A DNA stretch of 15,965 nt from the NCBI GenBank assembly GCA_964426355.1, contig CAYRRA010000102.1:1-15965 (forward strand), written 5' to 3'. The notes beneath the pieces were generated by a model. It was not told where the DNA came from, made no database searches, and worked only from the letters and a program-made list of their open reading frames with translations. Position numbers and translations under genes: made by a program. This document shows, piece after piece, positions 1-7,215 of the stretch (its first letter is position 1; the number at the start of each line of letters is the position of its first letter). The DNA comes from JAJFTV01 sp964426355. Lineage in GTDB: Bacteria > Chloroflexota > Anaerolineae > Anaerolineales > Anaerolineaceae.

Positions 1-35
1 AACTGTGCATGCGTAGCCGATTTATCATTTTTGAT

Positions 36-69
36 AGCCAGCCGAAACCTTTATTTTGCTGGCTTTTTT
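36..69 (+). terminator. Rho-independent terminator of an upstream gene
   Basis: A 7-bp perfect stem (AGCCAGC at 36-42, GCTGGCT at 58-64) with a 15-nt loop is followed directly by five T residues at 65-69. No complete gene precedes it in the window, so it most likely ends a + strand transcript that enters from the left. It separates that transcript from the zinc-ribbon gene starting at 111. Confidence 0.7.
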
Positions 70-110
70 ATGCGAAAATAGAGGCAGAACCATTTAATGG
101 GAGAATCCTT

Positions 111-695
111 ATGTCACAACGAATGTTTCACGGGTACATCACGGCAGCCGCGCTCGCCGACCAGCTTTCAGCGCGCTTCAACGAACGCCACTACCGTACC
201 TCCATCCAAACCGGAGCCGGTACGGCGTTGATTCAAATCGGCAGCAAACACGGCACGCCCCTGACCGTCCATATTGCCGACACGCAGGGCGGTGTGCTGG
301 TGACGATGAGCCAGGGGCGCGATTGGTTGGACCGTGCCGGCGATGTGGGAGAGATGATCGAACGCGCTGCCAGCGGGAAACCGGTTTCCCTGCTGGCGCT
401 GGTTCCTGACCTGATCGGGGAGTTAAAAAAGGACAATATTGCACCCGATGTCTGGGACGCTATCAATGATATCTGCGCCCTGACGCGCTCTCTGGCAGGC
501 GAGAAAAATGCCCCTCTCAACCCAAAGGTATGCCCATACTGCCAGACCGCCAACCCGCCGGAAAACGATCTGTGCCAGGCGTGTGGCGGAGTGCTTCCGG
601 TTGACCTGCCGCGCGTCTGCCCCAAGTGCGGGCGCAGCCACACCTCGGATGCGCTTTTCTGCCAGGCTTGCGGTACGCGCCTGATTAATGGTTAA
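111..695 (+). CDS. Double zinc-ribbon protein of unknown function
   Basis: The product is 194 aa. The open frame reaches back to position 9, but that extension runs through the terminator hairpin. The ATG at 111 has a GGGAG ribosome site at 99-103 with 7-nt spacing, so I take it as the start. The C-terminal 55 residues hold two CxxC...CxxC zinc ribbons: C141, C144, C155, C158 and C170, C173, C184, C187. The second Cys pair of each reads CQACG, as in DZANK-type double zinc ribbons. Residues 1-135 form a soluble domain I do not recognise: a short helix, a beta-rich part around 30-66 and an amphipathic helical part around 70-128. There is no membrane segment or signal peptide. Such ribbons usually mediate protein or nucleic-acid contacts, so a scaffold or regulatory role is possible but not shown. 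The gene appears to be monocistronic, with a terminator about 60 nt downstream. Confidence 0.85.
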   Translation: MSQRMFHGYITAAALADQLSARFNERHYRTSIQTGAGTALIQIGSKHGTPLTVHIADTQGGVLVTMSQGRDWLDRAGDVGEMIERAASGKPVSLLALVPDLIGELKKDNIAPDVWDAINDICALTRSLAGEKNAPLNPKVCPYCQTANPPENDLCQACGGVLPVDLPRVCPKCGRSHTSDALFCQACGTRLING

Positions 696-754
696 ACAAG
701 GATTTAGAAAAGTCACTTGCGTTGAAAAGTCATCAAGTCATAGGGTAATCATAG

Positions 755-788
755 AGCAGGCGTCAAGCAGCCCACGCCTGCTTTTGTT
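755..788 (+). terminator. Rho-independent terminator after the zinc-ribbon gene
   Basis: AGCAGGCGT at 755-763 pairs with ACGCCTGCT at 774-782 (9 bp, 10-nt loop). The T-rich tail TTTTGTT runs 782-788. It lies about 60 nt after the stop codon at 693-695, and no other + strand gene intervenes. Confidence 0.8.
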
Positions 789-832
789 ATTCTTATGCAT
801 GAATAGGGCAACTTCTTTTTCTCCTCCTTTTT

Positions 833-860
833 GAGAGTCGGGTTCGGCGTCCCGGCTCTC
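833..860. repeat. Ten-bp inverted repeat without a T tail
   Basis: GAGAGTCGGG at 833-842 pairs with CCCGGCTCTC at 851-860 (10 bp, one G-T wobble, 8-nt loop TTCGGCGT). No T-run follows on either strand: + continues AACATTTAAC and - continues into an A-rich, SD-like AAAAAGGAGGAG. It is therefore not a simple terminator. It lies in the 471-nt gap (696-1166) between the zinc-ribbon and CAP genes. Confidence 0.5.
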
Positions 861-1054
861 AACATTTAACTCCTTCTGCAGGTATATTCCCCGCACCTCA
901 ACATCCTCCATGTGAGTGAACCTGGAATCCCGTCCTAAATTACTGATTTACCATTTACAAATCAATCACAAACAATATCCACCAAAAAATAATCAAAACC
1001 GACAAAAATCCGACTGATTTTAGCCTCAACCAGCAGTTCTGCCACAACCCAGTT
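861..1054. other. AT-rich intergenic stretch, no gene seen
   Basis: This is the remainder of the 471-nt gap between the zinc-ribbon gene and the CAP gene. I find no convincing open frame with a ribosome site on either strand. The part from about 940 to 1020 is A-rich, with several runs of A, and could act as an UP-type or bendable element ahead of the promoter at 1055-1063. That function is inferred only from base content. Confidence 0.4.
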
Positions 1055-1063
1055 TGCTATAAT
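1055..1063 (+). promoter_or_regulatory. Extended -10 promoter for the CAP-domain gene
   Basis: TGCTATAAT at 1055-1063 is a perfect extended -10 (TGnTATAAT). The -35 position around 1035-1040 has no good match to TTGACA, which fits an extended -10 promoter. It would give a leader of about 95 nt before the ATG at 1167. Confidence 0.6.
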
Positions 1064-1138
1064 GTGCGCGTTGGTACTGTTATCCAGTTTCAACCCCTGT
1101 TCTCAAGTTTGTTACCTGAGGACAAAACATCACGGATA

Positions 1139-1169
1139 GGGAGACTTTTTTACCATATTCAACAATATG
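1139..1169 (+). promoter_or_regulatory. Ribosome site with start codon in a hairpin
   Basis: GGGAG at 1139-1143 is the only SD-like site before the ATG at 1167, but it sits 23 nt away. Between them CATATT (1154-1159), loop CAAC and AATATG (1164-1169) form a perfect 6-bp hairpin whose 3' arm ends with the start codon. Folding would place the ATG next to the stem base, about 10 nt from the SD. No alternative in-frame start exists upstream, because a TAG lies at 1137-1139. Confidence 0.4.
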
Positions 1170-1901
1170 AAGAGTTTAAAAGAATTCGTCATTGCTGGTA
1201 TCTATCTTCTCATTGCCATAACAGTGATCATTGTGGCACTACCGAATGCTATCCCTTCACTGGCGCTGCTGAATCCTGGGAAACCGGGCAGGTATTCACC
1301 CGTACTGGGGGATACCGGCGTGCAAGCCGATCTCATTTTTCTGCCCGAAGAAACCGAATCTGCCACCCATACCACGCCGTTTGGATTATCGTTGGATGAA
1401 AGAGTTTCATCCAGCGAATCGCTTTCATCGTACATGCCAAATCTCTCCGATGAGGACATCGAACTGGATATCCCCGAAGGCTGCAACATCAGTACAAACC
1501 TGGCATCTGAACTGAACTTGTTTGAACTCATCAATAAAGATAGGGAAGAACGTGGGCTGGCATTGTTGACCTGGAACGACGAACTCAGCAATGCCGCTCG
1601 AAAACACAGCATCGACATGGCTTGCAATAACTTTTTTAGCCATGTCAACCCGGCGGGTGAGTCTTTTGAAGACCGCATTGCGGCGGAAGGTTATGATTAT
1701 TTTGCTGTTGGCGAAAACATCTACGCTGGCGATGAGATGTGGAACTCTTCCTACCGGGCATTCCGCGCATGGCTGTATAGTGCGGCGCATTTTTCCGTCA
1801 TGACACACACCGCATTAACAGAAATTGGCATTGGTTATGTGTACAACCCGGACAGCCGTTATGGTGGATATTTCACAGCAGATTTTGCTTCACCTGAATA
1901 A
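1167..1901 (+). CDS. Membrane-anchored CAP/SCP-domain protein
   Basis: The product is 244 aa. Residues 7-33 form one hydrophobic segment after a short basic N-terminus, an uncleaved anchor or a signal peptide. Residues 34-115 are a variable, Ser- and acid-rich linker. The CAP domain covers about 116-242. Its signatures are the helix ELINKDREERGL, the strand LTWNDELSNAARKHSIDMA, SH at 158-159, GENIYAG at 182-188, H208 in the SAAH segment and TEIGIGY at 218-224. H159, E183, H208 and E219 match the four conserved cavity residues of the family (SCP, PR-1, YkwD). Bacterial CAP proteins act outside the membrane; substrates are mostly unknown, with lipid binding or wall-associated roles proposed. 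The gene has its own promoter and terminator, so it is monocistronic. The start is supported by the lack of alternatives rather than by a good ribosome site. Confidence 0.88.
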   Translation: MKSLKEFVIAGIYLLIAITVIIVALPNAIPSLALLNPGKPGRYSPVLGDTGVQADLIFLPEETESATHTTPFGLSLDERVSSSESLSSYMPNLSDEDIELDIPEGCNISTNLASELNLFELINKDREERGLALLTWNDELSNAARKHSIDMACNNFFSHVNPAGESFEDRIAAEGYDYFAVGENIYAGDEMWNSSYRAFRAWLYSAAHFSVMTHTALTEIGIGYVYNPDSRYGGYFTADFASPE

Positions 1902-1926
1902 TCAATCCTCTGATCCCCAGATCAAG

Positions 1927-1963
1927 AAACGATACACCCCGCGCCCCTCGGGGTGTATCGTTT
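1927..1963 (+). terminator. Strong 14-bp terminator after the CAP gene
   Basis: Positions 1927-1940 pair perfectly with 1950-1963 (14 bp, ends AAAC/GTTT, core GATACACCCC) around a 9-nt loop. The stem itself ends in TTT. It starts 26 nt after the CAP stop codon. The reverse strand also reads out into TTTC, so it could stop transcription both ways. Confidence 0.8.
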
Positions 1964-2021
1964 AAACACCCAAACTCAAAAACAGAGGACAAAGTATAGA
2001 ATCACAATACCTTTTTTACTC

Positions 2022-2027
2022 TATAAT
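2022..2027 (+). promoter_or_regulatory. -10 element for the YfcC-family transporter
   Basis: TATAAT at 2022-2027 lies 41 nt before the ATG at 2069, in an AT-rich gap that follows the preceding terminator. The -35 region around 1999-2004 (GAATCA) is poor. Confidence 0.5.
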
Positions 2028-2068
2028 AAGCACAATCACAACATAACCCAGGGTAAACGAGGGAAAAA

Positions 2069-3523
2069 ATGGAACAAAAAGCCGGTGCACAAATCAGCGC
2101 GAAAGCATTTATCCAGTCGCTTCTCATTCTTTTCGTTCTTATGATGCTTGCAGGGGTACTCACCCTTATGATTCCCGCCGGACAATACCAGCGGCTTGAG
2201 CAAGGCGGGCGCACGGTTTTGGATGCGGATTCATTCGCATATATCGAACGCCCGGATTACCCCGTATGGCGTTGGTTTACCGCACCCGTAGAAGTGCTCT
2301 GGCTCTCAGACAACAGCCTGACCATTATTGTGATTATCGTTTTTATCTTGATGGTAGGCGCCGCTTTTGCAATACTGGACAAAACCGGTATTCTGCAAGC
2401 CGCGGTTGCCAGTATTGTACGCACATTTGGCAAACGTAAATATCTGCTGTTATTGATCATCGCTTTCTTTTTCATGTTCATGGGCGCTGTGTTTGGCATC
2501 TTTGAGGAGGTAGTTCTTCTGGTGCCTATCATGCTGGCGCTGTCCTACTCACTCGGATGGGATGCACTGGTCGGGTTGGGGATGAGCATCCTCGCGGTTA
2601 ACCTGGGGTTCTCCGCAGCCATCACCAATCCCTTCACCATCGGTATTGCTCAGCAGATTGCCGGCTTACCCACCTTTTCAGGGGCATGGCTGCGCGTTTT
2701 CATCTTCCTGGCAATTTATGCCGTATTTGCACTGTTCCTTACCCGATATGCCCGCCGTATTGAGCGTAACCCAGAAACATCCCTGGTGTATGCAGATGAA
2801 ACCGAACAACGCCAGAAATATTCCGGGATTGACGTAGAGGAATTAACAGTAAAGATTCCTGGGATCAAAAAGGCGCGCACCTGGTTAATGACCCTGTTGG
2901 TCATCATCCTGGTTGTGCTTTTTGCCGGACCATTCATTCCAGCTATTTCCGATTACACACTGCCGTTGGTGGGGATTCTCTTCCTGGCTGCTGGTGTGGG
3001 CGCAGGGCTACTCTCCGGGCGCGGCGGCAGGCTGGTCTGGCAGGCAGTTCGTGAAGGCGTTTCCGGTATTGCGCCGGGTATTCCCCTGATTCTTATGGCT
3101 GCCAGCATCAAACACATTGCCGATTCGGGGGGCATCATGGATACCATCCTGCACAACGCCTCCGGTTCGCTGACCGGCGTCAGCCCATTTCTCGGCGCCC
3201 TGCTGATTTATTTCCTCGCCCTGGTGATTGAGATTTTTATCGCTTCCTCATCCGCAAAAGCCTTTTTACTCATGCCAATTCTTTTCCCGTTAGCCGATTT
3301 ACTCGGCGTCACCCGGCAGATTGTGGTGACCGCTTACTGCTTCGGCGATGGTTTTTCCAACATGGCTTATCCCACCAACCCGGTTTTACTGATTGCTTTA
3401 GGGTTAACCGTGGTTAGTTTTCCCAAGTGGCTCCGCTGGACATGGCGGTTATGGGTCTGGATTATCTTAATTTCAGTCGCGTTTTTAGGACTGGCTGTAG
3501 CCATTGGTTTTGGACCGTTCTAA
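2069..3523 (+). CDS. YfcC/DcuC-family membrane transporter
   Basis: The product is 484 aa. The ATG at 2069 has GAGGG at 2059-2063 with 5-nt spacing. It is highly hydrophobic, with about 12 membrane segments: the first at residues 13-37, a cytoplasmic loop at about 225-268 with conserved charged residues, and the last ending at the C-terminus. Hallmarks of the YfcC branch of the C4-dicarboxylate anaerobic carrier family are IPAGQYQR near residue 36, the loop with GIFEEVVLLVPIMLALS, and AAITNPFTIGIAQQIAG. Family members exchange or take up C4-dicarboxylates or basic amino acids (ArcD-like); the substrate cannot be told from sequence. Length is normal for the family. The gene is alone on its strand and meets the peptidase gene head-on with only 27 nt between stops. 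I saw no good terminator in that gap. Confidence 0.88.
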   Translation: MEQKAGAQISAKAFIQSLLILFVLMMLAGVLTLMIPAGQYQRLEQGGRTVLDADSFAYIERPDYPVWRWFTAPVEVLWLSDNSLTIIVIIVFILMVGAAFAILDKTGILQAAVASIVRTFGKRKYLLLLIIAFFFMFMGAVFGIFEEVVLLVPIMLALSYSLGWDALVGLGMSILAVNLGFSAAITNPFTIGIAQQIAGLPTFSGAWLRVFIFLAIYAVFALFLTRYARRIERNPETSLVYADETEQRQKYSGIDVEELTVKIPGIKKARTWLMTLLVIILVVLFAGPFIPAISDYTLPLVGILFLAAGVGAGLLSGRGGRLVWQAVREGVSGIAPGIPLILMAASIKHIADSGGIMDTILHNASGSLTGVSPFLGALLIYFLALVIEIFIASSSAKAFLLMPILFPLADLLGVTRQIVVTAYCFGDGFSNMAYPTNPVLLIALGLTVVSFPKWLRWTWRLWVWIILISVAFLGLAVAIGFGPF

Positions 3524-3550
3524 AACCTCTTTTTCACCAACAGCAGGTTG

Positions 3551-5791
3551 TTACTGGATCACAACCGGCACAAAATCGAGGTTATAGTTACCATCCAGGT
3601 CTATGGCGCCCACACCGGCAACATACTGCCCCGGTTCAGCCGTGTAGTAATCCCAGTAGAAATTGCTGCTGCTAAAGGTCAGCGTCCCTCCCTCGAACTC
3701 GATGAACTGCGGTTCCGCATTGGGATCATCGGACATGGCAATGGCTTTTAACAAGAGGGTAAAGCTGTCACCTGCCCTGGGCAGTATTTCACGTGGTCCG
3801 CCGCCGCCCTGCGGAACAAAGCTGTACACCTCAGTCATCCTTCCATCTGCCCCAAAGGACATCACAGCATACGTCTGAGAGCCGGTGTCTGCAAAGGTGT
3901 ATAACCCATCCACGGCATAAACGTTTTGGTCGCGCGTGGCGCCATAATAGAGAGGATAGAGCACAGCAAATTCACTTTTTACGCCGTCCGTGATAAAGTA
4001 AATGCGCGGTGTCCAGTCGATGGAAACCTGAACTGGATCATTCTGCCAGTCGGGATAATAAACGCCATTGGACTCTTTGGTGTTTTCAGAGACCACAAAA
4101 TCCGCATCGATAGCAAGAAACGTGTTGGTTTCCTCGAAGTATTTACCGGCAAAGAAGTAAATGTAACCGATATTATCGCCGCTGATTTCGGTCTCCAAAT
4201 GCAGCGAACCTCCCTGTTGAATGGTTTGAGAAGAAGCGAGCAGGGAAGAAACGTTAATATCACCCAACCCGGGAGCCTGTAAGCTGGTGCCAGGAGCCGG
4301 AATGACCGGACCGGTGTAATCTGGCTCAAAAGCCGTTCCTGTATAATGGAATGCCAGAAAATCATCCCACTGCGATACTTCCACAAAGTGGTCAACCGAG
4401 TAATTATAGGCGTTATACCCGGCGTAATCGGATTGATACAGCATCGAGTTGGGGAAATAAATGGAGATACCAGTAGACCCCGGACGCTCTGGACCGTGTC
4501 GCTCGGCGATCACCACCTCATCCAGGGCGGCAAAAAGCCGGTTGGCAGCCGTGGAAATATTGGTGCTGCCCGATTCTGCTACCAGCAGGCTGGCGAAATT
4601 TCCCAGGTCGATAAATGCAGGGGGCACATTTGAGCCGTAAATGTTGTAATAGGATTGTGCGTAGGCACGTGCACGTGCAACGATTGCCTGGTCGATAAAG
4701 GTCATCTCGTATGCCAGGCTGTTGAGCGCTGCGTTTAAATAGGGGAGGGCTTCCAAATTGACCACCGTCATGGTGATATCAATCGACATTTCATAAGCCA
4801 CTTCTTCGGGTGTGGTATAGCCGCTATAGTTGAATACCTCACTGACAAATTCGCTGCGCGCATCTTCATTGACGATGCGTTCATCCTGGTCAATATAGCT
4901 GGTCAGGATCATCTCGCCGAAATTAGCCGGTGACATGGCAGGGTTTTGTTGCAGGGAAACCAGAAAGCTTTTATATGCCATTCCAATGCTGGGGATGGTT
5001 TCTTCCGAAGCGACTGCGATGCGCGCATAGGGTTCAATCATGGTGAGCGATTCCAACTGCGACATCAGACAGGCGTCAAAAGCAACCAGGTCGAGCTTGT
5101 CCACGCCGGTGCGACTGGTGATACCATCGAGCGCCTCGGCAATATGGTGCATGAGCAATCCTTCATAATTACCATTGTCCCCATCCGACCAGCCACCGTG
5201 CCAGCCTGCGCCATGATCGGACATAATCAACACATAGCGATCCGCCGGATAGGAGGTCATCGCCCAAACAGCAAAATCGATCAGCGTAGCCGGGTTGCCC
5301 ATATCTACCTCGCCCAGGTCAGCAATCTCCTGCGAGTTAATATAGTAAAGATCATCATCCTTCGATAGCATAAAACGTTTGGCTGTGCTCCAGTCGCCGT
5401 CTCCATCGTATGCCCCCCAATAGCGGTCTAACTGTGTAACAACCGTCACCCGGTCGCTTGAGCCGGCTGCTTCAGCCTCGTTGGCGTCAAACGTGATGTC
5501 GTATTCCAGCACTTCGTCATCGCCATTCTGGTAAAGCATCACCAGCCAGGTCTGCTGGTCCGGCGAGACCTGGTTATCATCCGGCAGCGGCACAGACGAA
5601 ATCTCGTTGGGCACCAGCGTGTTTCCAGCCGGCGTTTCCAGGTTAACAGCCGGTGAATTCATGACCGTCGTCGCAGTCGGTTGGGCTGTACCCCGTAGAA
5701 AGAACCAGTAGACACCAGCTCCAGTACAAACACACAGGACGCAGAGCATCACAACCACCAAAATGATAACGAGGATCTTTTTGTTGTTCAT
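3551..5791 (-). CDS. Clostripain-family (C11) cysteine peptidase
   Basis: The product is 746 aa from the ATG at 5791, which has GAGG with 6-nt spacing. An ATG at 5803 would add four residues but lacks a ribosome site. Residues 4-29 are one hydrophobic segment (signal peptide or anchor), then a Thr/Pro/Asn-rich linker to about 75. The peptidase core starts near residue 80 with TWLVMLYQNGDDEVLE and extends to about 490, ending with GISIYFPNS and the WDDFLAFHY segment typical of C11 enzymes. The expected catalytic dyad is visible: H193 in MSDHGAGWHGG and C241 in AFDACLMSQ. About 260 beta-rich residues follow that I do not recognise as a known domain. Clostripain relatives cleave after basic residues and are often secreted and self-processing; specificity here is unknown. 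It is transcribed away from the thioesterase gene. Confidence 0.9.
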   Translation of the reverse strand: MNNKKILVIILVVVMLCVLCVCTGAGVYWFFLRGTAQPTATTVMNSPAVNLETPAGNTLVPNEISSVPLPDDNQVSPDQQTWLVMLYQNGDDEVLEYDITFDANEAEAAGSSDRVTVVTQLDRYWGAYDGDGDWSTAKRFMLSKDDDLYYINSQEIADLGEVDMGNPATLIDFAVWAMTSYPADRYVLIMSDHGAGWHGGWSDGDNGNYEGLLMHHIAEALDGITSRTGVDKLDLVAFDACLMSQLESLTMIEPYARIAVASEETIPSIGMAYKSFLVSLQQNPAMSPANFGEMILTSYIDQDERIVNEDARSEFVSEVFNYSGYTTPEEVAYEMSIDITMTVVNLEALPYLNAALNSLAYEMTFIDQAIVARARAYAQSYYNIYGSNVPPAFIDLGNFASLLVAESGSTNISTAANRLFAALDEVVIAERHGPERPGSTGISIYFPNSMLYQSDYAGYNAYNYSVDHFVEVSQWDDFLAFHYTGTAFEPDYTGPVIPAPGTSLQAPGLGDINVSSLLASSQTIQQGGSLHLETEISGDNIGYIYFFAGKYFEETNTFLAIDADFVVSENTKESNGVYYPDWQNDPVQVSIDWTPRIYFITDGVKSEFAVLYPLYYGATRDQNVYAVDGLYTFADTGSQTYAVMSFGADGRMTEVYSFVPQGGGGPREILPRAGDSFTLLLKAIAMSDDPNAEPQFIEFEGGTLTFSSSNFYWDYYTAEPGQYVAGVGAIDLDGNYNLDFVPVVIQ

Positions 5792-5850
5792 ATAACACCT
5801 CATAAAGCCTAAGAAATAGATGTCAGGGTCTGGTTAGGAGATTTGCTTAT

Positions 5851-5856
5851 ATTATA
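5851..5856 (-). promoter_or_regulatory. -10 element for the C11 peptidase gene
   Basis: Read on the - strand, 5856-5851 is TATAAT, preceded by CGC. It lies about 60 nt upstream of the ATG at 5791. No good -35 lies at 16-18 nt spacing. It sits back to back with the TATAAT for the thioesterase gene at 5917-5922. Confidence 0.5.
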
Positions 5857-5916
5857 GCGTCAGTGCTGATTTATCGGATTATTTTCAACAGTGGAATGTC
5901 AACCTTCAAAAACCGC

Positions 5917-5922
5917 TATAAT
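5917..5922 (+). promoter_or_regulatory. -10 element for the thioesterase gene
   Basis: TATAAT at 5917-5922 lies only 8 nt before the GGAGG ribosome site (5931-5935). If used, the leader would be about 15 nt long. Its position inside the longer open frame that begins at 5863 also argues that translation starts at 5944 and not upstream. Confidence 0.5.
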
Positions 5923-5943
5923 ACTCATCTGGAGGAACTGATT

Positions 5944-6360
5944 GTGAAAATTCAAACATTTGTCAATCACCACCTGGTGAAAAACGAAGACCTGAACCAT
6001 CATGGAACTTTATACGCCGGACGCACCGCTGAATGGTTCGTTGAGTCCGGCTTTATAGCGGCTGCCAGCCTGACCCAACCAGCAAACACCGTCTGCCTGC
6101 AAATCCACGGCATGACCTTCACCCGTCCGGTACAGCGCGGTGAAATTGCCTGTTTCCGAAGCCGGGTGGTTTATACAGGGCGCACCAAACTGGTTGCCCA
6201 TATTCGCATGGAGGTAAATACACAAACCGTGGTTGAAGGTTTCATCACCTTTATCTATGTAGATGAAAAAGGTCATGCACAACCGCATGGTATTACGATC
6301 ACACCTGAAACCGCAGAGGAACAAGAACTGTACGAGCGCGCTAAAAACCTCTTTCAATGA
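5944..6360 (+). CDS. Hotdog-fold acyl-CoA thioesterase
   Basis: The product is 138 aa from a GTG at 5944, which has GGAGG at 5931-5935 with 8-nt spacing. The open frame extends back to 5863, but those 27 codons cover the candidate -10 element and look non-coding. The sequence follows the YciA/BACH-type pattern: a VNHHLVKNEDLNHHGTLYAG stretch at 7-26, the central helix EWFVESGFIAAAS at 30-42 with E34 in the usual acid position, then strands CLQIHGMTF, FRSRVVYTGR, LVAHIRMEV and EGFITFIYVD. These enzymes hydrolyse acyl-CoA thioesters to free acid and CoA in the cytosol and normally form dimers to hexamers. Chain length preference cannot be read from sequence. Its 3' end converges on the CBS gene with a terminator between. 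Confidence 0.85.
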   Translation: MKIQTFVNHHLVKNEDLNHHGTLYAGRTAEWFVESGFIAAASLTQPANTVCLQIHGMTFTRPVQRGEIACFRSRVVYTGRTKLVAHIRMEVNTQTVVEGFITFIYVDEKGHAQPHGITITPETAEEQELYERAKNLFQ

Positions 6361-6437
6361 AAAAGAGCGTTCTTAAAATCAGAATTTTGGGGTCAGGGTT
6401 TTAATCCATCCCCCTACCCCAACGGATAAAAATGTTT

Positions 6438-6463
6438 GACCCGGCGTTGTGCCGGGTCTCTTT
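6438..6463. terminator. Shared terminator between convergent genes
   Basis: GACCCGGC at 6438-6445 pairs perfectly with GCCGGGTC at 6451-6458 around the 5-nt loop GTTGT. On the + strand TCTTT follows. On the - strand AAACATTTTT follows. It lies between the thioesterase stop (6360) and the CBS stop (6484), so it can serve both. Confidence 0.75.
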
Positions 6464-6483
6464 CATCTCATGTGGAGAAAATA

Positions 6484-6924
6484 TCAGGCTTCTTTCTTCT
6501 CCTTTAGCTGCTTTTCCAGTTGCTTGATCGATTCTTTTTGTTGATAGATGATATCGTTGACGATATCGCCGATGGAAACCACCCCCATCACACGTTCATC
6601 CAACACCACCGGCAGGTGGCGGATGTGTTTATCCAACATGAGCTGCATACACTCATGCACAGTTTGTTCGGGGTGAACGGTAGTAACTTTGGTAGTCATT
6701 ACCTCTTTAACCTGGGTCTCCCTGGATGATTTACCATACAAAATGACCTTGCGGGCATAATCCCGCTCGGAGAAAATACCCACCAGTTTGCCTCCATCCA
6801 GAACGATGAGAGCACCAATATCCTTATCTGCCATGAGTCTCAACGCATCATAGACTGAGGTTTCCGGTGTGGTTGACCAAATATCTTGACCCTTGATCTG
6901 TAATATCCGACGAACGCTGCTCAT
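6484..6924 (-). CDS. Two-CBS-domain protein
   Basis: The product is 146 aa. The ATG at 6924 has GAGG at 6933-6930 with 5-nt spacing. The whole protein is one CBS pair (Bateman module): CBS1 at about 8-66, ending in GIFSERDYARKV, and CBS2 at about 74-127, with VMTTKVTTVHPEQTV and ending in GVVSIGDIV. The SERD and SIGD turns carry the Asp that typically contacts the ribose of an adenosine nucleotide. Residues 128-146 form a Lys/Glu/Gln-rich coiled-coil tail. Stand-alone CBS pairs bind AMP, ATP, SAM or similar ligands and regulate partner proteins; the partner here is not visible. It is divergent from the Nudix gene, with a 291-nt gap holding promoters for both. Confidence 0.92.
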   Translation of the reverse strand: MSSVRRILQIKGQDIWSTTPETSVYDALRLMADKDIGALIVLDGGKLVGIFSERDYARKVILYGKSSRETQVKEVMTTKVTTVHPEQTVHECMQLMLDKHIRHLPVVLDERVMGVVSIGDIVNDIIYQQKESIKQLEKQLKEKKEA

Positions 6925-7102
6925 TGTTACCTCGCTTTTTCTTTAATGACTGTTAACCTCATTTCCATCCATTGGTTGCATAATTTTCCGATTTTGACAA
7001 CAGGTTCCGTTTTTTTGCGAATCAAAGCTGATATTTATTAATATACCGCATTCAGCGGATGCGAAATGCCCTGAAAACTTCGGAACTGTTCTTATACTTA
7101 CT

Positions 7103-7131
7103 ATTATATTAAATCTAACCCTCAAAAACAA
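7103..7131 (-). promoter_or_regulatory. Promoter for the CBS-domain gene
   Basis: On the - strand TTGTTT (7131-7126) and TATAAT (7108-7103) are separated by 17 nt, the best -35/-10 pair in the window. The start would be near 7096, giving a leader of about 170 nt before the ATG at 6924. I saw no clear structure in that leader beyond a 5-bp hairpin near 7048-7064. Confidence 0.55.
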
Positions 7132-7161
7132 TCAGGTTATGATTTTGAAGGGATAGTACGT

Positions 7162-7169
7162 TGTATAAT
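7162..7169 (+). promoter_or_regulatory. -10 element for the Nudix gene
   Basis: TGTATAAT at 7162-7169 is a consensus -10 with an adjacent TG. The upstream -35 position (7141-7146, GATTTT) is poor. The leader to the ATG at 7216 would be about 40 nt. The ATG at 7168 overlaps this element, which argues against it as the start codon. Confidence 0.55.
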
Positions 7170-7215
7170 GGCAAATGGACAGTCATTCAACGGAGAGTGT
7201 CTTTCAGGAGGCAAT

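Noticed and set aside
738..811. Tiny - strand open frames (20 codons) after an SD-like GGAGGAG
   Set aside because: They run through the terminator hairpin of the zinc-ribbon gene, use TTG or a badly spaced ATG, and have no recognisable composition.
1064..1399. 111-codon + strand frame overlapping the CAP gene
   Set aside because: Starts at a GTG directly after the -10 element and is a frame-shifted reading of the CAP gene with no domain.
3524..3566. Possible terminator between the transporter and C11 peptidase genes
   Set aside because: The only stem (GGTTGT/ACAACC, 6 bp) has no T tail on either strand and overlaps the peptidase stop codon.
7048..7064. CGCAT...ATGCG hairpin in the CBS/Nudix divergent region
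   Set aside because: Only 5 bp, no T tail and no match to a regulatory motif; expected by chance in a gap of this size.
6943..7131. 62-codon - strand frame upstream of the CBS gene
   Set aside because: No ribosome site, begins inside the CBS promoter, and its sequence (mixed Cys, Asn, Ile) has no protein-like pattern.
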